Shown here: piece after piece, positions 15,985 through 25,177 of the stretch
How the letters are laid out: the number at the start of each line of letters is the position of its first letter
Position numbering within the stretch: position 1 is the first letter of the stretch
NCBI RefSeq assembly: GCF_009602705.1
Contig: NZ_VSWH01000001.1
Span: 682,001-746,000 of the forward strand
From: Chryseobacterium vaccae
GTDB lineage: Bacteria; Bacteroidota; Bacteroidia; Flavobacteriales; Weeksellaceae
Length of the DNA: 64,000 nucleotides
Direction of reading: 5' to 3'
Made by a program: the position numbers and the translations under genes
The notes under the pieces: model-generated
Seen by the model: only the letters and a program-made list of their open reading frames with translations
Told to the model about the DNA's origin: nothing
The model's database searches: none

Positions 15985-17831
15985 TAATCAGAATATTCTT
16001 TCAAAAGCTGTCTGTAGCTCATCAGGATAGACGATTTTGAAATAAACCCTATAAATCCGTTGTCTTCACTTACCACGGGAAGATTCCACATCCCTGTATC
16101 ATCAAATATTTGAAGGATTTCCAGAGGCTTATCCTCTCGATGCAGTACGGCTGGCGGAGTTTTCATGATCTGGGCTACGGTCAGAGAATGGTCTGCTTCA
16201 AAGTTAAAAAGATACGGCCGGATATCATCAAGGGTAAGAATGCCCTTTAGTTTTCCTTCCTGATCTACCGCTGCAAAGATATTTTTATTCCCGTTTTTCA
16301 CCCGTTCAAAGAGTTCGGAAACAGAAGCTGTTTCCTGGATGGTTTCGGGATATTTATCGATAAAATCTTCTGTTCTTAGTGCAAAAAGTATATTTTTATC
16401 ATGTTTATTGGTGAAAATTTTCCCTTGGTCAGCTAGTGATTTCAATTCCGGAGAAATAGGAGAGAACCATTTTGCAATCAGGTAAGACATCACCGAAACA
16501 ATCATCAGCGGGATAAAGAGATCATATCCGAAACTGGATTCTGCAATCAGGAAAATAGCGGTAAGAGGAGCATAAAGGACTCCGCTCATGGCACCAGCCA
16601 TCCCCACAAGAACAAGATTTGTAACCGGGACTTCCGTGAAACCGAGATGCTGGCATATCAATGCAAATAAATAACCAACTGTTCCTCCGGCAAAAAGAGA
16701 AGGTGCAAAATTACCTCCGTTTCCTCCGCTGAATATAGTAAAAGAAGTAGCAAAAGCCTTTAATAGGCATACCAGAACAAGAAAAATAATCACAGTCCAG
16801 TCTCCGATTTCAAAATATCTGAAAAAACTGTTTCTAATTACAGCCTGAATTTCACCTCCTGTAAAAGCTTTTACAGTTTCATATCCCTCTCCGAATAATG
16901 GAGGAAAAAGAACACAAAGAAGGGAGAGTACGGCCCCTCCAAACATAGCCTTACGTATTCTTGAAAGCTTAAGCCTGCTGATAAAATGCTCTACTTTTTG
17001 AGAAATAAAAACAAAATAACGGGCATAAAGTCCTGTTACCACTCCCAAGATGAGATAGTAGGGAACATTTTTATAGTTAAAGGCTTCTCTGGTATAAAAC
17101 CTGAAAAGCACATCTTCCTGTAGCAATATTCTGGATAAAAGACTTCCGCAGACCGCAGCAACCACTAAAGGAATAAAATCTGTGAAAACCACTCCTGTAA
17201 GAAGAATTTCAAAAGCAAACATGATTCCGGCAATTGGTGCATTAAAGGCAGAAGCAATACCGGCAGTGGCTCCGGCAGCCAGCAAAAGGGTACGTTCTTT
17301 ATAGCTCAGTCTGTAGGTCTGGGCATAATTGGACCCAATAGCTGCCCCGGTTACCGCAATCGGACTTTCTAACCCCGCAGATCCTCCAAGCCCTACCGTT
17401 ACGGCACTCTGAATTACCTGGGAATACATTTTTACAGAAGCTACAATGCTTGAATTCTGTGCTATCTCATACAAAATAGCTCCGATTCCTTTCCGGTCCT
17501 GACCTTTAAACAAAGTAAGAACAATCAATGTAGTGAGAACAATTCCCAAAAAAGGAAAAACAATATAAAATAAAATCTGATATTCGAAATGAACCTTATG
17601 GGTAATAAAATAATGGATATTGTGCACCAGCGTCTTCAGGATTACCCCCGCAAGACCGGCAGTACAGCCTACAAGGATCCCGGAAAGCACCAGAAACTGA
17701 TTCCTGCTGAGTCTGTTGTTCAGCCAATGGAGAATAAGTTCATAACTACGGGCTTTTTCCAGTCCGTAATTCTGAAAATCTCTTTTAAATTTTAGAAAGC
17801 TTAGGTATTTTTTTTTGTTGTGAATCTTCAC
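15984..17831 (-). CDS. ClC-family chloride channel/transporter with C-terminal CBS pair
   Basis: A 615-residue membrane protein. The ClC selectivity motifs are present in diverged form: GLGGSAGLESPIAVTGAAIG (the GxEGP motif reads GLESP, with the gating Glu kept) and GGNGGNFAPSLFAGGTVGYL (GGSGG-x-F-xP). About 460-615 is a cytosolic CBS-domain pair (FIDKYPETIQETASVSELF..., IMKTPPAVLHREDKPLEIL), likely a nucleotide-sensing regulatory module. The Gly-to-Ser change next to the gating Glu may alter gating. It is transcribed away from the TPR-AraC gene and is not obviously in an operon. Confidence 0.9.
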   Translation of the reverse strand: MKIHNKKKYLSFLKFKRDFQNYGLEKARSYELILHWLNNRLSRNQFLVLSGILVGCTAGLAGVILKTLVHNIHYFITHKVHFEYQILFYIVFPFLGIVLTTLIVLTLFKGQDRKGIGAILYEIAQNSSIVASVKMYSQVIQSAVTVGLGGSAGLESPIAVTGAAIGSNYAQTYRLSYKERTLLLAAGATAGIASAFNAPIAGIMFAFEILLTGVVFTDFIPLVVAAVCGSLLSRILLQEDVLFRFYTREAFNYKNVPYYLILGVVTGLYARYFVFISQKVEHFISRLKLSRIRKAMFGGAVLSLLCVLFPPLFGEGYETVKAFTGGEIQAVIRNSFFRYFEIGDWTVIIFLVLVCLLKAFATSFTIFSGGNGGNFAPSLFAGGTVGYLFALICQHLGFTEVPVTNLVLVGMAGAMSGVLYAPLTAIFLIAESSFGYDLFIPLMIVSVMSYLIAKWFSPISPELKSLADQGKIFTNKHDKNILFALRTEDFIDKYPETIQETASVSELFERVKNGNKNIFAAVDQEGKLKGILTLDDIRPYLFNFEADHSLTVAQIMKTPPAVLHREDKPLEILQIFDDTGMWNLPVVSEDNGFIGFISKSSILMSYRQLLKEYSD

Positions 17832-17973
17832 CTGAGAATAGTTTTAACCTCAAAAGGTAATGTAAAGGTAAGCATATCTTTATAAACAGATAAACCTAAT
17901 TTCAAGCAAACGGCTGTAATGTGCTGCCAGTCAATCGAAAATAATTTCACATAAAAAGACTGAGTAACAGGCT

Positions 17974-19560
17974 TCAGCTGGATTCAGAATGATCTTTCTT
18001 CAGATTGCTGATAAAGTAGGAGGGGCTCACCCCGGTTTCTTTTTTAAAGATAACGGCAAAAACTTCCCGGGAAGAAAAACCACAGGCTTCAGCCAGATAA
18101 CTGATCTTATATTCCCTGTAAATGGGATTTTCATACAGCTTTTTGGTAATATAATCAATGCGGAGGCTGTTGATATAATTATTGTAATTTTTCTCCTTAT
18201 GCTGTTTGATGATCTCTGAAAGATATCTGGTATTGGTATTCAGTTCATTCGCAAGAGAAGTAAGGCTGAGATCTTTTTTAATAAATTTTTGGGATTTTTC
18301 AAATTTATCCAGCTTAAGCAGAATCATATTCATGGTATCATCGGTAATATAGATACTTTTTTCCGAGTTTCCCGCTTCTTCACGATCTGTAGGAGTAGCA
18401 GGAATATTTTCTAGGTTTTTGATGGCAAGATCATATTTATCGTGAAGCTTTTTTCTGCTTACTCTCCATAAAACCCAGCCTGCCGCAGTAATAAAAATAA
18501 TGAGAGCCAATGCAGACAGCAGAATTTTCCGGATATTACCGGTGTGGGCCTGGCCCTGTTTATCCATTATTTGTTTTACAGGAATATTGATGGCTTTCTT
18601 TTCTGCATTCACTAAACTGTCATTAAGCTTTGTATAGAGATTCATATATTTTTTTGAAGCCGTTTTTTCTCCAAGTTCTACATAGGATTTGAAGTATACT
18701 TCGTATATATCTCTTCGGATATAAGGCATGCTGATTATTTTCTCAAACTGCTCGGCACGGGATGCATAATAGACGGACTTGTCATATTCTTTCTGATCAT
18801 AGTAAAGCCAGGCATATTCATTCAGAACAGTTATTTCCAGGTTTTTAGAAACATTATATTGTTTGTTCTGGCATATTTCTAAAGCTTTGCCAAAATAAGT
18901 TTCTGCATCATTTATCCTTCCGGAAGCAACACTTGTCATTCCCAGATTAATATTAACCAGTGCCAGCATATGATATTTTTTCGATACAAAATCCTTATCG
19001 TTTCCAATCTTCACTGTGCTTTCAAGGCATTTCTTCTGATAATAAATAACACTATCCAACGGTGCATTCACATGGGCCGAATAACTTGCGAAACCAATGT
19101 ATGTTAAAGCATTTAAATAGTTTTTTTTATCACTGGATGTTATTTTCTCAGATATTTTTAATGCTTTTCTTAATTCTTTGATACATTCATCATTGAAACC
19201 GAGTTCTGTATAGGATGAAGCCCTCAGTCTGTAAACATTGGCCAGAATAGAGGCGTCTTTTAGTTCCAGTGCCAGTTTTTCAGCTTCTCCACTTAAATCG
19301 ATTACTTTTTTATGGTTCCCCAGATCAAAGTATCTGGCCATAAGCATAACACTGCTCTCCAGAACTCCTTTTTTATATCCTTTCTTTTTTGAAATGGTAT
19401 AGATTTCATGTGAAAGTTCTATGGATTGGGAAGGTTTATCTTTAGCAAGCTCTTCAGCTTTTTTAATTTTTGATTCAATCTGTGTAATAAATCCTATATC
19501 AACTTGTGCGTAATAAAATCCGAAAATAAAACAGAAGACAAATAGAGCTGATTTTTTCAT
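17974..19560 (-). CDS. Membrane-anchored TPR / AraC-type transcriptional regulator
   Basis: A 528-residue protein when started at 19560 (MKKSALFVFCFIFGFYYAQ), which yields a proper signal peptide; a Met eight codons upstream is less likely. Residues ~25-335 are TPR-like helical repeats, probably periplasmic. One membrane segment follows (ILLSALALIIFITAAGWVLW), then a cytosolic linker and a C-terminal AraC helix-turn-helix pair (LTSLANELNTNTRYLSEIIK; ISYLAEACGFSSREVFAVIF). This layout is common in flavobacteria and couples envelope signals directly to DNA binding. Its target is unknown; the divergent HTH/C1q cassette is a candidate. Confidence 0.88.
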   Translation of the reverse strand: MKKSALFVFCFIFGFYYAQVDIGFITQIESKIKKAEELAKDKPSQSIELSHEIYTISKKKGYKKGVLESSVMLMARYFDLGNHKKVIDLSGEAEKLALELKDASILANVYRLRASSYTELGFNDECIKELRKALKISEKITSSDKKNYLNALTYIGFASYSAHVNAPLDSVIYYQKKCLESTVKIGNDKDFVSKKYHMLALVNINLGMTSVASGRINDAETYFGKALEICQNKQYNVSKNLEITVLNEYAWLYYDQKEYDKSVYYASRAEQFEKIISMPYIRRDIYEVYFKSYVELGEKTASKKYMNLYTKLNDSLVNAEKKAINIPVKQIMDKQGQAHTGNIRKILLSALALIIFITAAGWVLWRVSRKKLHDKYDLAIKNLENIPATPTDREEAGNSEKSIYITDDTMNMILLKLDKFEKSQKFIKKDLSLTSLANELNTNTRYLSEIIKQHKEKNYNNYINSLRIDYITKKLYENPIYREYKISYLAEACGFSSREVFAVIFKKETGVSPSYFISNLKKDHSESS

Positions 19561-19701
19561 GTAGTTGTGTTTTTGCGTTCGCAAATTAAGTGTAAAATTA
19601 ACTATAATCTCGTAAAAACGGTGTTAGTTTTTCCGAATTTATCATACTGTGTTATAAATTTAACACGCTGATAATAAGTTCTTTAATTTACAAATTTTAT
19701 T

Positions 19702-19728
19702 GAAGACCAAATGTGTCTTCGGTTTTTT
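19702..19728 (+). terminator. Terminator-like hairpin in the leader of the HTH/C1q cassette
   Basis: GAAGAC (19702-19707) pairs with GTCTTC (19715-19720) and is followed by GGTTTTTT. No plus-strand gene ends upstream, so it either closes an unseen short transcript or acts as an attenuator. It sits in the 500-bp gap between the TPR-AraC gene and 20084, which has no recognisable gene. Confidence 0.45.
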
Positions 19729-19971
19729 AAAAAATTGATCTTTTTACACAAACTATTACACTTTCTGTTTCTATAGTTAAAGGAAAATGATAGAAAGGCA
19801 ATCAATTTTTTACAAATATTCAAAGTGTATTATCCGGTTTAAAGGATGTAATATATTCAGAAATTACAACAGGGTTCATTTTCCCGTCTCTTCATAAACT
19901 GCTAATGTTGCAAAAGATTAAGCTTATTAAAAACACAGAATTTCAGGCTTGAATTCTAAAACACGGATTAT

Positions 19972-20036
19972 GAAAAGCAATGTTACTATCAAAATTTCCT
20001 GTTCCCTCAATCCGAAATTTTGTTCCATTGCTTTTC
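19972..20036. other. Long nested hairpin upstream of the HTH genes
   Basis: The outer arms GAAAAGCAATG (19972-19982) and CATTGCTTTTC (20026-20036) are perfect complements of 11 bp. The inner arms AAAATTTC (19991-19998) and GAAATTTT (20014-20021) are perfect complements of 8 bp. The whole fits a 65-nt structured RNA or a foldback DNA site. It ends 48 bp before the first HTH gene. A 26-codon ATG ORF lies within it (19971-20051) but is probably fortuitous. Confidence 0.6.
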
Positions 20037-20083
20037 TCCTGTTTTATTAAACACTGAAAATAAGCATACAAAAAAACACGCAT

Positions 20084-20518
20084 ATGGATTTAAAAAAATT
20101 AAATATCGGGCCGCTCATTAAGGAATGTGTAGAAAAAAGCGGACTGGAAATACAGCGTATCTCCCGGTTTTTAAATGCTTCAGAAGATGAAATCACTCAA
20201 ATGTATCAGTCTGCTGAATTAAGTACAGATTTATTGCTTCGATGGTGTAAACTTCTGGAATATGATTTTTTCAGACTGTATTCACAGCATCTGATTTTAT
20301 ATGCTCCACAGTCTTCCGTTGACTATGTCCAGAAGAAAAAGTTACTGTCTTCACTTCCTGCCTTCAGAAAAAACCTTTATACAAAAGAAATCATAGAATT
20401 TGTTCTGGATAAGATCAGGAAAGGGGAGATGACAAAATCGGCTGTTGTTACTGAGTACAAAATTCCCAAAAGTACACTCTACAAGTGGATGAATAAGTAT
20501 AATATCCCTGAAAAATAA
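20084..20518 (+). CDS. Small protein with two helix-turn-helix regions
   Basis: A 144-residue basic protein. Residues ~5-65 (IGPLIKECVEKSGLEIQRISRFLNASEDEIT... TDLLLRWCKLLEYDFF) look like the XRE/Cro-type small regulator domain common in Bacteroidota. Residues ~85-144 (KEIIEFVLDKIRKGEMTKS, then YKIPKSTLYKWMNKY) resemble the DNA-binding helix-turn-helix of IS3-type OrfA proteins. No catalytic transposase domain is present and no terminal repeats were seen, so I read it as a regulator derived from or resembling transposase DNA-binding domains. It is followed 17 bp later by a second such gene. Confidence 0.7.
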   Translation: MDLKKLNIGPLIKECVEKSGLEIQRISRFLNASEDEITQMYQSAELSTDLLLRWCKLLEYDFFRLYSQHLILYAPQSSVDYVQKKKLLSSLPAFRKNLYTKEIIEFVLDKIRKGEMTKSAVVTEYKIPKSTLYKWMNKYNIPEK

Positions 20519-20535
20519 GCTTTAAACCCTAAAAC

Positions 20536-20859
20536 ATGATGAAAAACAGCCCTGATTACAGAAAAATCTACACAGATATGATTAATGAAAAGTATCCTGA
20601 TAAAAAAGGAGAAATCAAAGGCATATTATCCAAAGAAAATCTTTCGATGCTGGATGTGATTACCTGCAACAGTATTATTTCTGGTAGAGAAGATGAAAAG
20701 ACCTTTTCTTTTAACCAGAAACATCGTTTTTTTGACCAGCAGTCCATCCTTCAGATCTTAGATTTTCAGAAAAAAAACGGCTACAATAATACCCAGGTTT
20801 CACGTCATTTCAAATTGAGCAGGAATACAATCACCAAATGGAAAAAGAAATATCTGTAA
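20536..20859 (+). CDS. Second small helix-turn-helix protein
   Basis: A 107-residue basic protein. The C-terminal ~45 residues (QSILQILDFQKKNGYNNTQV, SRHFKLSRNTITKWKKKYL) form a transposase-OrfA-like helix-turn-helix, similar in plan to the end of the upstream protein. The N-terminal half is not recognised. It starts at 20536 (an ATG also at 20539). It is probably co-transcribed with the gene before it and stands directly ahead of three C1q-like secreted protein genes, which it may control. Confidence 0.65.
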   Translation: MMKNSPDYRKIYTDMINEKYPDKKGEIKGILSKENLSMLDVITCNSIISGREDEKTFSFNQKHRFFDQQSILQILDFQKKNGYNNTQVSRHFKLSRNTITKWKKKYL

Positions 20860-20985
20860 AAAAATGCTTTTGTTGTAATTATTTAACCTGTTGATTTTAA
20901 ATATCATTACAAACGATACCTAAAGTCATTTTACCCATCGGTTATTTTCTTACTAACCTTTCAATTCTAATTTAAACAGTATACA

Positions 20986-21810
20986 ATGAAAAAAAATCTA
21001 CTGCCCATGGCCCTCCTGATCTCGATGTCTGCCGCCGCGCAGATAGGAGTCCATACAAAAGAACCTCTGGGGGTTCTGCATATAGATGGGGCAAAAGACA
21101 ACGGAAATCCAGTTACCCAACAGCAAATAAGCAATGATCTCATTATTACAAAATCTGGTTTTATTGGCGCAGGAGTAGAACTTCCTGCTGTAAAACTGGA
21201 TATGAGAACATCCGGAACACAAAACGCTTTTGGATTGGGCTCTACAACAATGACGGCCAACGCTGTCGGAGCAGGAGCTGTGAGATATGAATCTTCATCT
21301 TCAAAGATCCAGGTTTCTGATGGCAATACCTGGGAAGCTGCCATTATTCTTCCCGTTAAGGCTGTCGTTGTCGCAAGAATGACCAATGCATTTTCTGTTG
21401 CTTATAATGTGGATGTAAACATTACCGGATGGAATGAAGTAAGGGATCTTACTAACAGCTTCGATCCGGGGACAGGAATTTTTACTGCGCCCAGAGCTGG
21501 AATATACACCTTTTTGATGACTTATAACTTCGTTTCAGGCCCGGTAATCAATTCTTCTGAAGTAACCAGCCAGTTCTTCAGTCCAAGCAGCACATCTATT
21601 CTTGCACGTTCCTTCAAAACATTTGCGCGGGCTAATGAAGATGCCCAGATTGGCGGTTCTGCAGCAATTACTGTAAATCTGGCGGCTAATCAGACGGTGC
21701 GGCCTCAGCTTCGCCAGAATATTACCACCTCTTCCAGAGCTTTAAGAGTAAATTCAGACCTTCTGCATCCCGATGCCGGTTTTAACAATCTGACTATTAT
21801 AGAACATTAA
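20986..21810 (+). CDS. Secreted C1q-like protein 1
   Basis: A 274-residue exported protein with signal peptide MKKNLLPMALLISMSAAAQ. The opening of the mature part, IGVHTKEPLGVLHIDGAKDN, is shared with the next gene product. A middle segment (GAGAVRYESSSSKIQVSDGN) is common to all three paralogues. The C-terminal ~130 residues fit a C1q/TNF-like jelly roll: FDPGTGIFTAPRAGIYTFLM corresponds to the family's F-x-P-x-x-G-x-F-x-x-P-x-x-G-x-Y. It ends in a strand-like NNLTIIEH. These domains trimerise and bind partners in known proteins; the function here is unknown. The next gene is 11 bp away. Confidence 0.75.
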   Translation: MKKNLLPMALLISMSAAAQIGVHTKEPLGVLHIDGAKDNGNPVTQQQISNDLIITKSGFIGAGVELPAVKLDMRTSGTQNAFGLGSTTMTANAVGAGAVRYESSSSKIQVSDGNTWEAAIILPVKAVVVARMTNAFSVAYNVDVNITGWNEVRDLTNSFDPGTGIFTAPRAGIYTFLMTYNFVSGPVINSSEVTSQFFSPSSTSILARSFKTFARANEDAQIGGSAAITVNLAANQTVRPQLRQNITTSSRALRVNSDLLHPDAGFNNLTIIEH

Positions 21811-21821
21811 ATAACACTAAA

Positions 21822-22655
21822 ATGAATATTAACAGTATATACGGCATGCTTTTCTTTATTATTTTCTCTTTATCTCTGCATGCACAAACCGGTGTATTCA
21901 CAAAAGATCCCTTACAGTCTTTTCATATTGATGCTGCTAAGGATAATACAGGAATACCACCTTCTACAACACAAATATTAAATGATGTAGTAGTAACTTC
22001 TGAAGGAAAAATAGGAGTCGGGCTTTTGGACCCAAAAACCAGAGTAGATATCCGGTCTGCCGATCAGAAAGGTATTATTGGATTGGGAACCAGCTCTCAG
22101 ACCGCTACCGAGGCCAAAGCAGGTGCCATACGATACAGTACCGGAAATATCATCCAATATTCTGACGGAGCAGCCTGGCATAATCTTCCCATGACTCTTC
22201 CCCCTAAAGCATTGGTATTGGCCAATAAAGGAACTGCACGGACTTTTGGAAACAATGCGATTACAATCGTAGACGGATGGTCCGTCATTACAGACCCGCA
22301 ATCAAATTTTAATGGAAGCTCAGGGACTTTTATAGCACCCAGAGCAGGGTTTTATATCGTTTCGTTTAATATCAGCCTGGCAGATGCCAATATTGCCCAG
22401 AATTCCAGAATAGAGACGATTATTGAAAGCAGTACTTCCACAAATAATATTCAGATTTACAGAAGCGTAAATTCTTACCCGGCATGGGACGTCAATACGG
22501 TAAGCAATATCGTGGGAGGCAACTGTACTGCCATATTCAACTTATCTGCAGGAAATACCGTTCAGTTTAAAGTCTATCATAATTTCGGCGGGATCAGAAA
22601 TATTGATACAAGCAATGGTGGAACCAATAACAGCATTAGTATTTATGAATTATAA
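21822..22655 (+). CDS. Secreted C1q-like protein 2
   Basis: A 277-residue paralogue of the preceding gene: signal peptide ending LHAQ, then TGVFTKDPLQSFHIDAAKDN. The middle motif AGAIRYSTGNIIQYSDGAAW is followed by a C1q-like domain with FNGSSGTFIAPRAGFYIVSF. The C-terminus NNSISIYEL matches the terminal strand of its neighbours. Divergence between paralogues is greatest inside the C1q-like domain loops, which suggests different binding partners. It lies in an operon with 11- and 12-bp gaps. Confidence 0.75.
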   Translation: MNINSIYGMLFFIIFSLSLHAQTGVFTKDPLQSFHIDAAKDNTGIPPSTTQILNDVVVTSEGKIGVGLLDPKTRVDIRSADQKGIIGLGTSSQTATEAKAGAIRYSTGNIIQYSDGAAWHNLPMTLPPKALVLANKGTARTFGNNAITIVDGWSVITDPQSNFNGSSGTFIAPRAGFYIVSFNISLADANIAQNSRIETIIESSTSTNNIQIYRSVNSYPAWDVNTVSNIVGGNCTAIFNLSAGNTVQFKVYHNFGGIRNIDTSNGGTNNSISIYEL

Positions 22656-22667
22656 AAATCTAAACAC

Positions 22668-23561
22668 ATGAAACTGAATAAAAATATAGTATTCTTAAGT
22701 CTTGGAGTTTTTCCGGGCATTCTTTCAGCCCAGATTGGTATTGGCATTTCTAATCCCAATCAGGATAATGCTGTGGAAATAAATACTACTGAAAAAGTGC
22801 TCATTGACAAAACCGGAAAAATAGGAGCCGGAGTAGCTCTTCCAAAAACAGCAATCGACCTGAGAGGCGGGACAAATGGAGCTATGGCTGTAGGAATGAC
22901 TGACCAGACGGCAGCAGAGGCCGGAGCCGGAGCCATCAGATACAATCCCAGCCCGGCTATCGGTGTCCAGGGATATATAGAATATTCTGACGGAGCTGTA
23001 TGGGTTCCAATTCTTCCATACGGGAAACCCAGAATTATAGTTATGGCAGAGAAAACAGACAGCAATTGTACCGTTTTTGAACCGGGTTTATGGCCCGTGG
23101 GAGATTATACAGACGGAATTCCCGGAAGATCTTCTGCTTACCTTACTTCATGGACTGAGAAGCTGGATTCGGATTCCGGGCAGCCCAGGACTAATTTTAA
23201 CCATGTAACAGGGGAATTTACAGCCCCTAGAGCAGGGGTTTATTTTGCCACTTTTACTTTTGCACTCGCTCCAAGCCAGATCAATACCAGCTTTGGGCAA
23301 AATCAGACAGAAGCCATCTGGGAGGTAAGAGACTCTTCCAATAAGGTAACGCAAAGGGTAAAAACCAATAATGGCTATCCCCAGGATACCGGAAATCCCC
23401 CGAATACGGTGATTGCAGGATCTGCATGTACGGTAAGCGTATATCTGAATGCCGGAGATAAGCTCAGACCTTTTGTATGGATTAATGTAGCATGGGATCC
23501 GGATAAACGGTCTTTACTTAATACAGGAGGATATAACGTCCTTACCATTGTAGAACAATAA
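22668..23561 (+). CDS. Secreted C1q-like protein 3
   Basis: A 297-residue third paralogue: signal peptide ending GILSAQ, mature start IGIGISNPNQDNAVEINTTE, and the middle motif AGAGAIRYNPSP...YIEYSDGAVW. Its C1q-like domain contains FNHVTGEFTAPRAGVYFATF and ends YNVLTIVEQ. It is the most diverged of the three at the N-terminus and has a longer insertion before the C1q-like domain (about 120-175, with one Cys). Confidence 0.75.
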   Translation: MKLNKNIVFLSLGVFPGILSAQIGIGISNPNQDNAVEINTTEKVLIDKTGKIGAGVALPKTAIDLRGGTNGAMAVGMTDQTAAEAGAGAIRYNPSPAIGVQGYIEYSDGAVWVPILPYGKPRIIVMAEKTDSNCTVFEPGLWPVGDYTDGIPGRSSAYLTSWTEKLDSDSGQPRTNFNHVTGEFTAPRAGVYFATFTFALAPSQINTSFGQNQTEAIWEVRDSSNKVTQRVKTNNGYPQDTGNPPNTVIAGSACTVSVYLNAGDKLRPFVWINVAWDPDKRSLLNTGGYNVLTIVEQ

Positions 23562-23787
23562 TATCCATGAAACACAAATGTCTTTATATAGCTGGGATGG
23601 ATATTCTGTCCCGGCCCTCTTCGAGGGAATAAAATTCCGGAATTCATATAGAAAAATATATTGGGTTATCTTACATTCCTGAAAACAGAATTACATCTTT
23701 TGTGCTGAAAAACAGATATCTAAAATTCACTATAGAATGTCTGCACGATGTTTGCATTAGATTTAAAATAAACACAAATATATTGAT

Positions 23788-24357
23788 ATGAAATCTTACA
23801 TTCTGACAGGAAAATACACCTCTATAAGCCTGCGGGCATTTATAAAAAAAATAGCAGCCTTTATCATTTTTATAGTCCTTTTTTCATGTGAAAATAAAAA
23901 AGCAGTTAAGCTAAGACAGATCATTGACAGGCAGGAAAAGCAGAGTTTCCGTATGCTTGTAGGAGAGAAAGGCTTAGAGGAAAAAAAACTGAACTATCTG
24001 ATCGCCCATGAATATGATAGTGCTCTGGCTGTTGTTGATCAGCAGGAAGCAGAGTTTAACAAAATAATCGGAGACATTCAGAAAGCCAATACAGACGGTG
24101 TTTCTCAGGGAAAAGAGCTGCAGCATACTTCTGTTAATTACTATACATCAATCAAGAATCTTTATCTTTTTTCAAAACAGGAAATAGAATCGGAAAAACT
24201 AATCCGAAATGGAAAAAGAGCAGAAGCGGATTCTGCAATGAAAAGAATTGAGTTTCTTTATCGTGAAAAAAAACAGTTATATGACAAAGTCTTCCAGTCA
24301 GAGAATGATTTTTATAAAACCCGGCAGACATTTCTAAAGGAAAATAAATTAAAATAA
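23788..24357 (+). CDS. Lipoprotein of unknown function
   Basis: A 189-residue protein with an unusually long N-region before its hydrophobic stretch (FIIFIVLFSC), giving a lipobox LFSC at about residue 34. The rest is almost entirely helical and charged (KLRQIIDRQEKQSFRMLVGE; KRIEFLYREKKQLYDKVFQS) and should form a coiled coil. No family recognised. It lies 226 bp after the third C1q-like gene on the same strand, and may belong with that cassette. A shorter start inside the N-region is possible, but no Met is better placed. Confidence 0.65.
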   Translation: MKSYILTGKYTSISLRAFIKKIAAFIIFIVLFSCENKKAVKLRQIIDRQEKQSFRMLVGEKGLEEKKLNYLIAHEYDSALAVVDQQEAEFNKIIGDIQKANTDGVSQGKELQHTSVNYYTSIKNLYLFSKQEIESEKLIRNGKRAEADSAMKRIEFLYREKKQLYDKVFQSENDFYKTRQTFLKENKLK

Positions 24358-24364
24358 TCTGTCA

Positions 24365-25168
24365 TTACACCACTTTTGCTTTTCTGACTATTTTCGCCAG
24401 CAGGGCAGGGAAGAACCTTTTCAGGTAAACACCTGTTACTTCGCGTCCTCCTATAGATTTTTGATTTTTCTTTTGCTGAATCGCGGTCAGCATTTTTTTT
24501 GCAAATACATCTGCGGGCATTCCTTTCATAGTGGCATCATCCATTGTTCCCTGCAGAGAACCGTCACCCGTTACGGCATTCACAGAGATATTAGTGTGCA
24601 CAAACCCGGGACAGATAATGGTAATCAGAATTTTCTTCTCATACAGTTCAGCTCTGAGCGAATCAAAAAGGCCATGGAGGGCATGTTTCGCAGCAGCATA
24701 ACCGCTTCTCATCGGAGCCCCGAAAATACCCATCAGACTGGACACTACAACAATCTGTCCACCACCGTTTCTGATCATATAAGGAATTACAGCTTTGGTG
24801 ATTGCAGCGGTTCCCAGAAAATTAATATCCATTAAACGTTTATCCACTTCAATATCCGTCTCTATTGCCAGAGAACGTTGTGACAAGCCTGCGTTATTTA
24901 TCAGTATATCAATTTTACCTAATTTCTCTACAGCTTCTGCAGCTTTGTCATTCATATTTTGGTAGTCAGCAAGATCCAGAGGTACTACTGCAAAACGTTC
25001 TACAGGAAGTCCGGCTTTTTCAGCAGCAGCATATAACTGGGCTTCGTGCCTGGATGACAATATGATTTTTGCAGTGCTTTTCTCCGCGAGTTCCCTGGTT
25101 AAAGCTTCTCCGATTCCTGAAGATGCTCCGGTAATCCAGATTACTTTATCGTTAAAATAAGTGTTCAT
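24365..25168 (-). CDS. Short-chain dehydrogenase/reductase (SDR)
   Basis: A 267-residue classical SDR. The NAD(P)-binding motif TGASSGIG is at about residues 14-21, NNAG at ~90, and the catalytic Ser (VVSSLMGIFG) with YAAAK (Tyr/Lys) at ~160. It is similar in length to DltE/YqjQ-type oxidoreductases; the substrate cannot be predicted. The C-terminal end is basic and hydrophobic (FFPALLAKIVRKAKVV). It starts 9 bp after the stop of the FAD-dependent gene upstream on the minus strand and is likely in an operon with it. Confidence 0.88.
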   Translation of the reverse strand: MNTYFNDKVIWITGASSGIGEALTRELAEKSTAKIILSSRHEAQLYAAAEKAGLPVERFAVVPLDLADYQNMNDKAAEAVEKLGKIDILINNAGLSQRSLAIETDIEVDKRLMDINFLGTAAITKAVIPYMIRNGGGQIVVVSSLMGIFGAPMRSGYAAAKHALHGLFDSLRAELYEKKILITIICPGFVHTNISVNAVTGDGSLQGTMDDATMKGMPADVFAKKMLTAIQQKKNQKSIGGREVTGVYLKRFFPALLAKIVRKAKVV

Positions 25169-25177
25169 TCTGTTATT

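Noticed and set aside
19971..20051. A 26-codon ORF (MKSNVTIKISCSLNPKF...) inside the nested hairpin
   Set aside because: Its sequence is dictated by the two inverted repeats, and it has no ribosome-binding context; the hairpin is the better explanation.
20084..20859. The two HTH genes as a transposon
   Set aside because: No DDE or other catalytic domain, no terminal inverted repeats and no target duplication were found around them.
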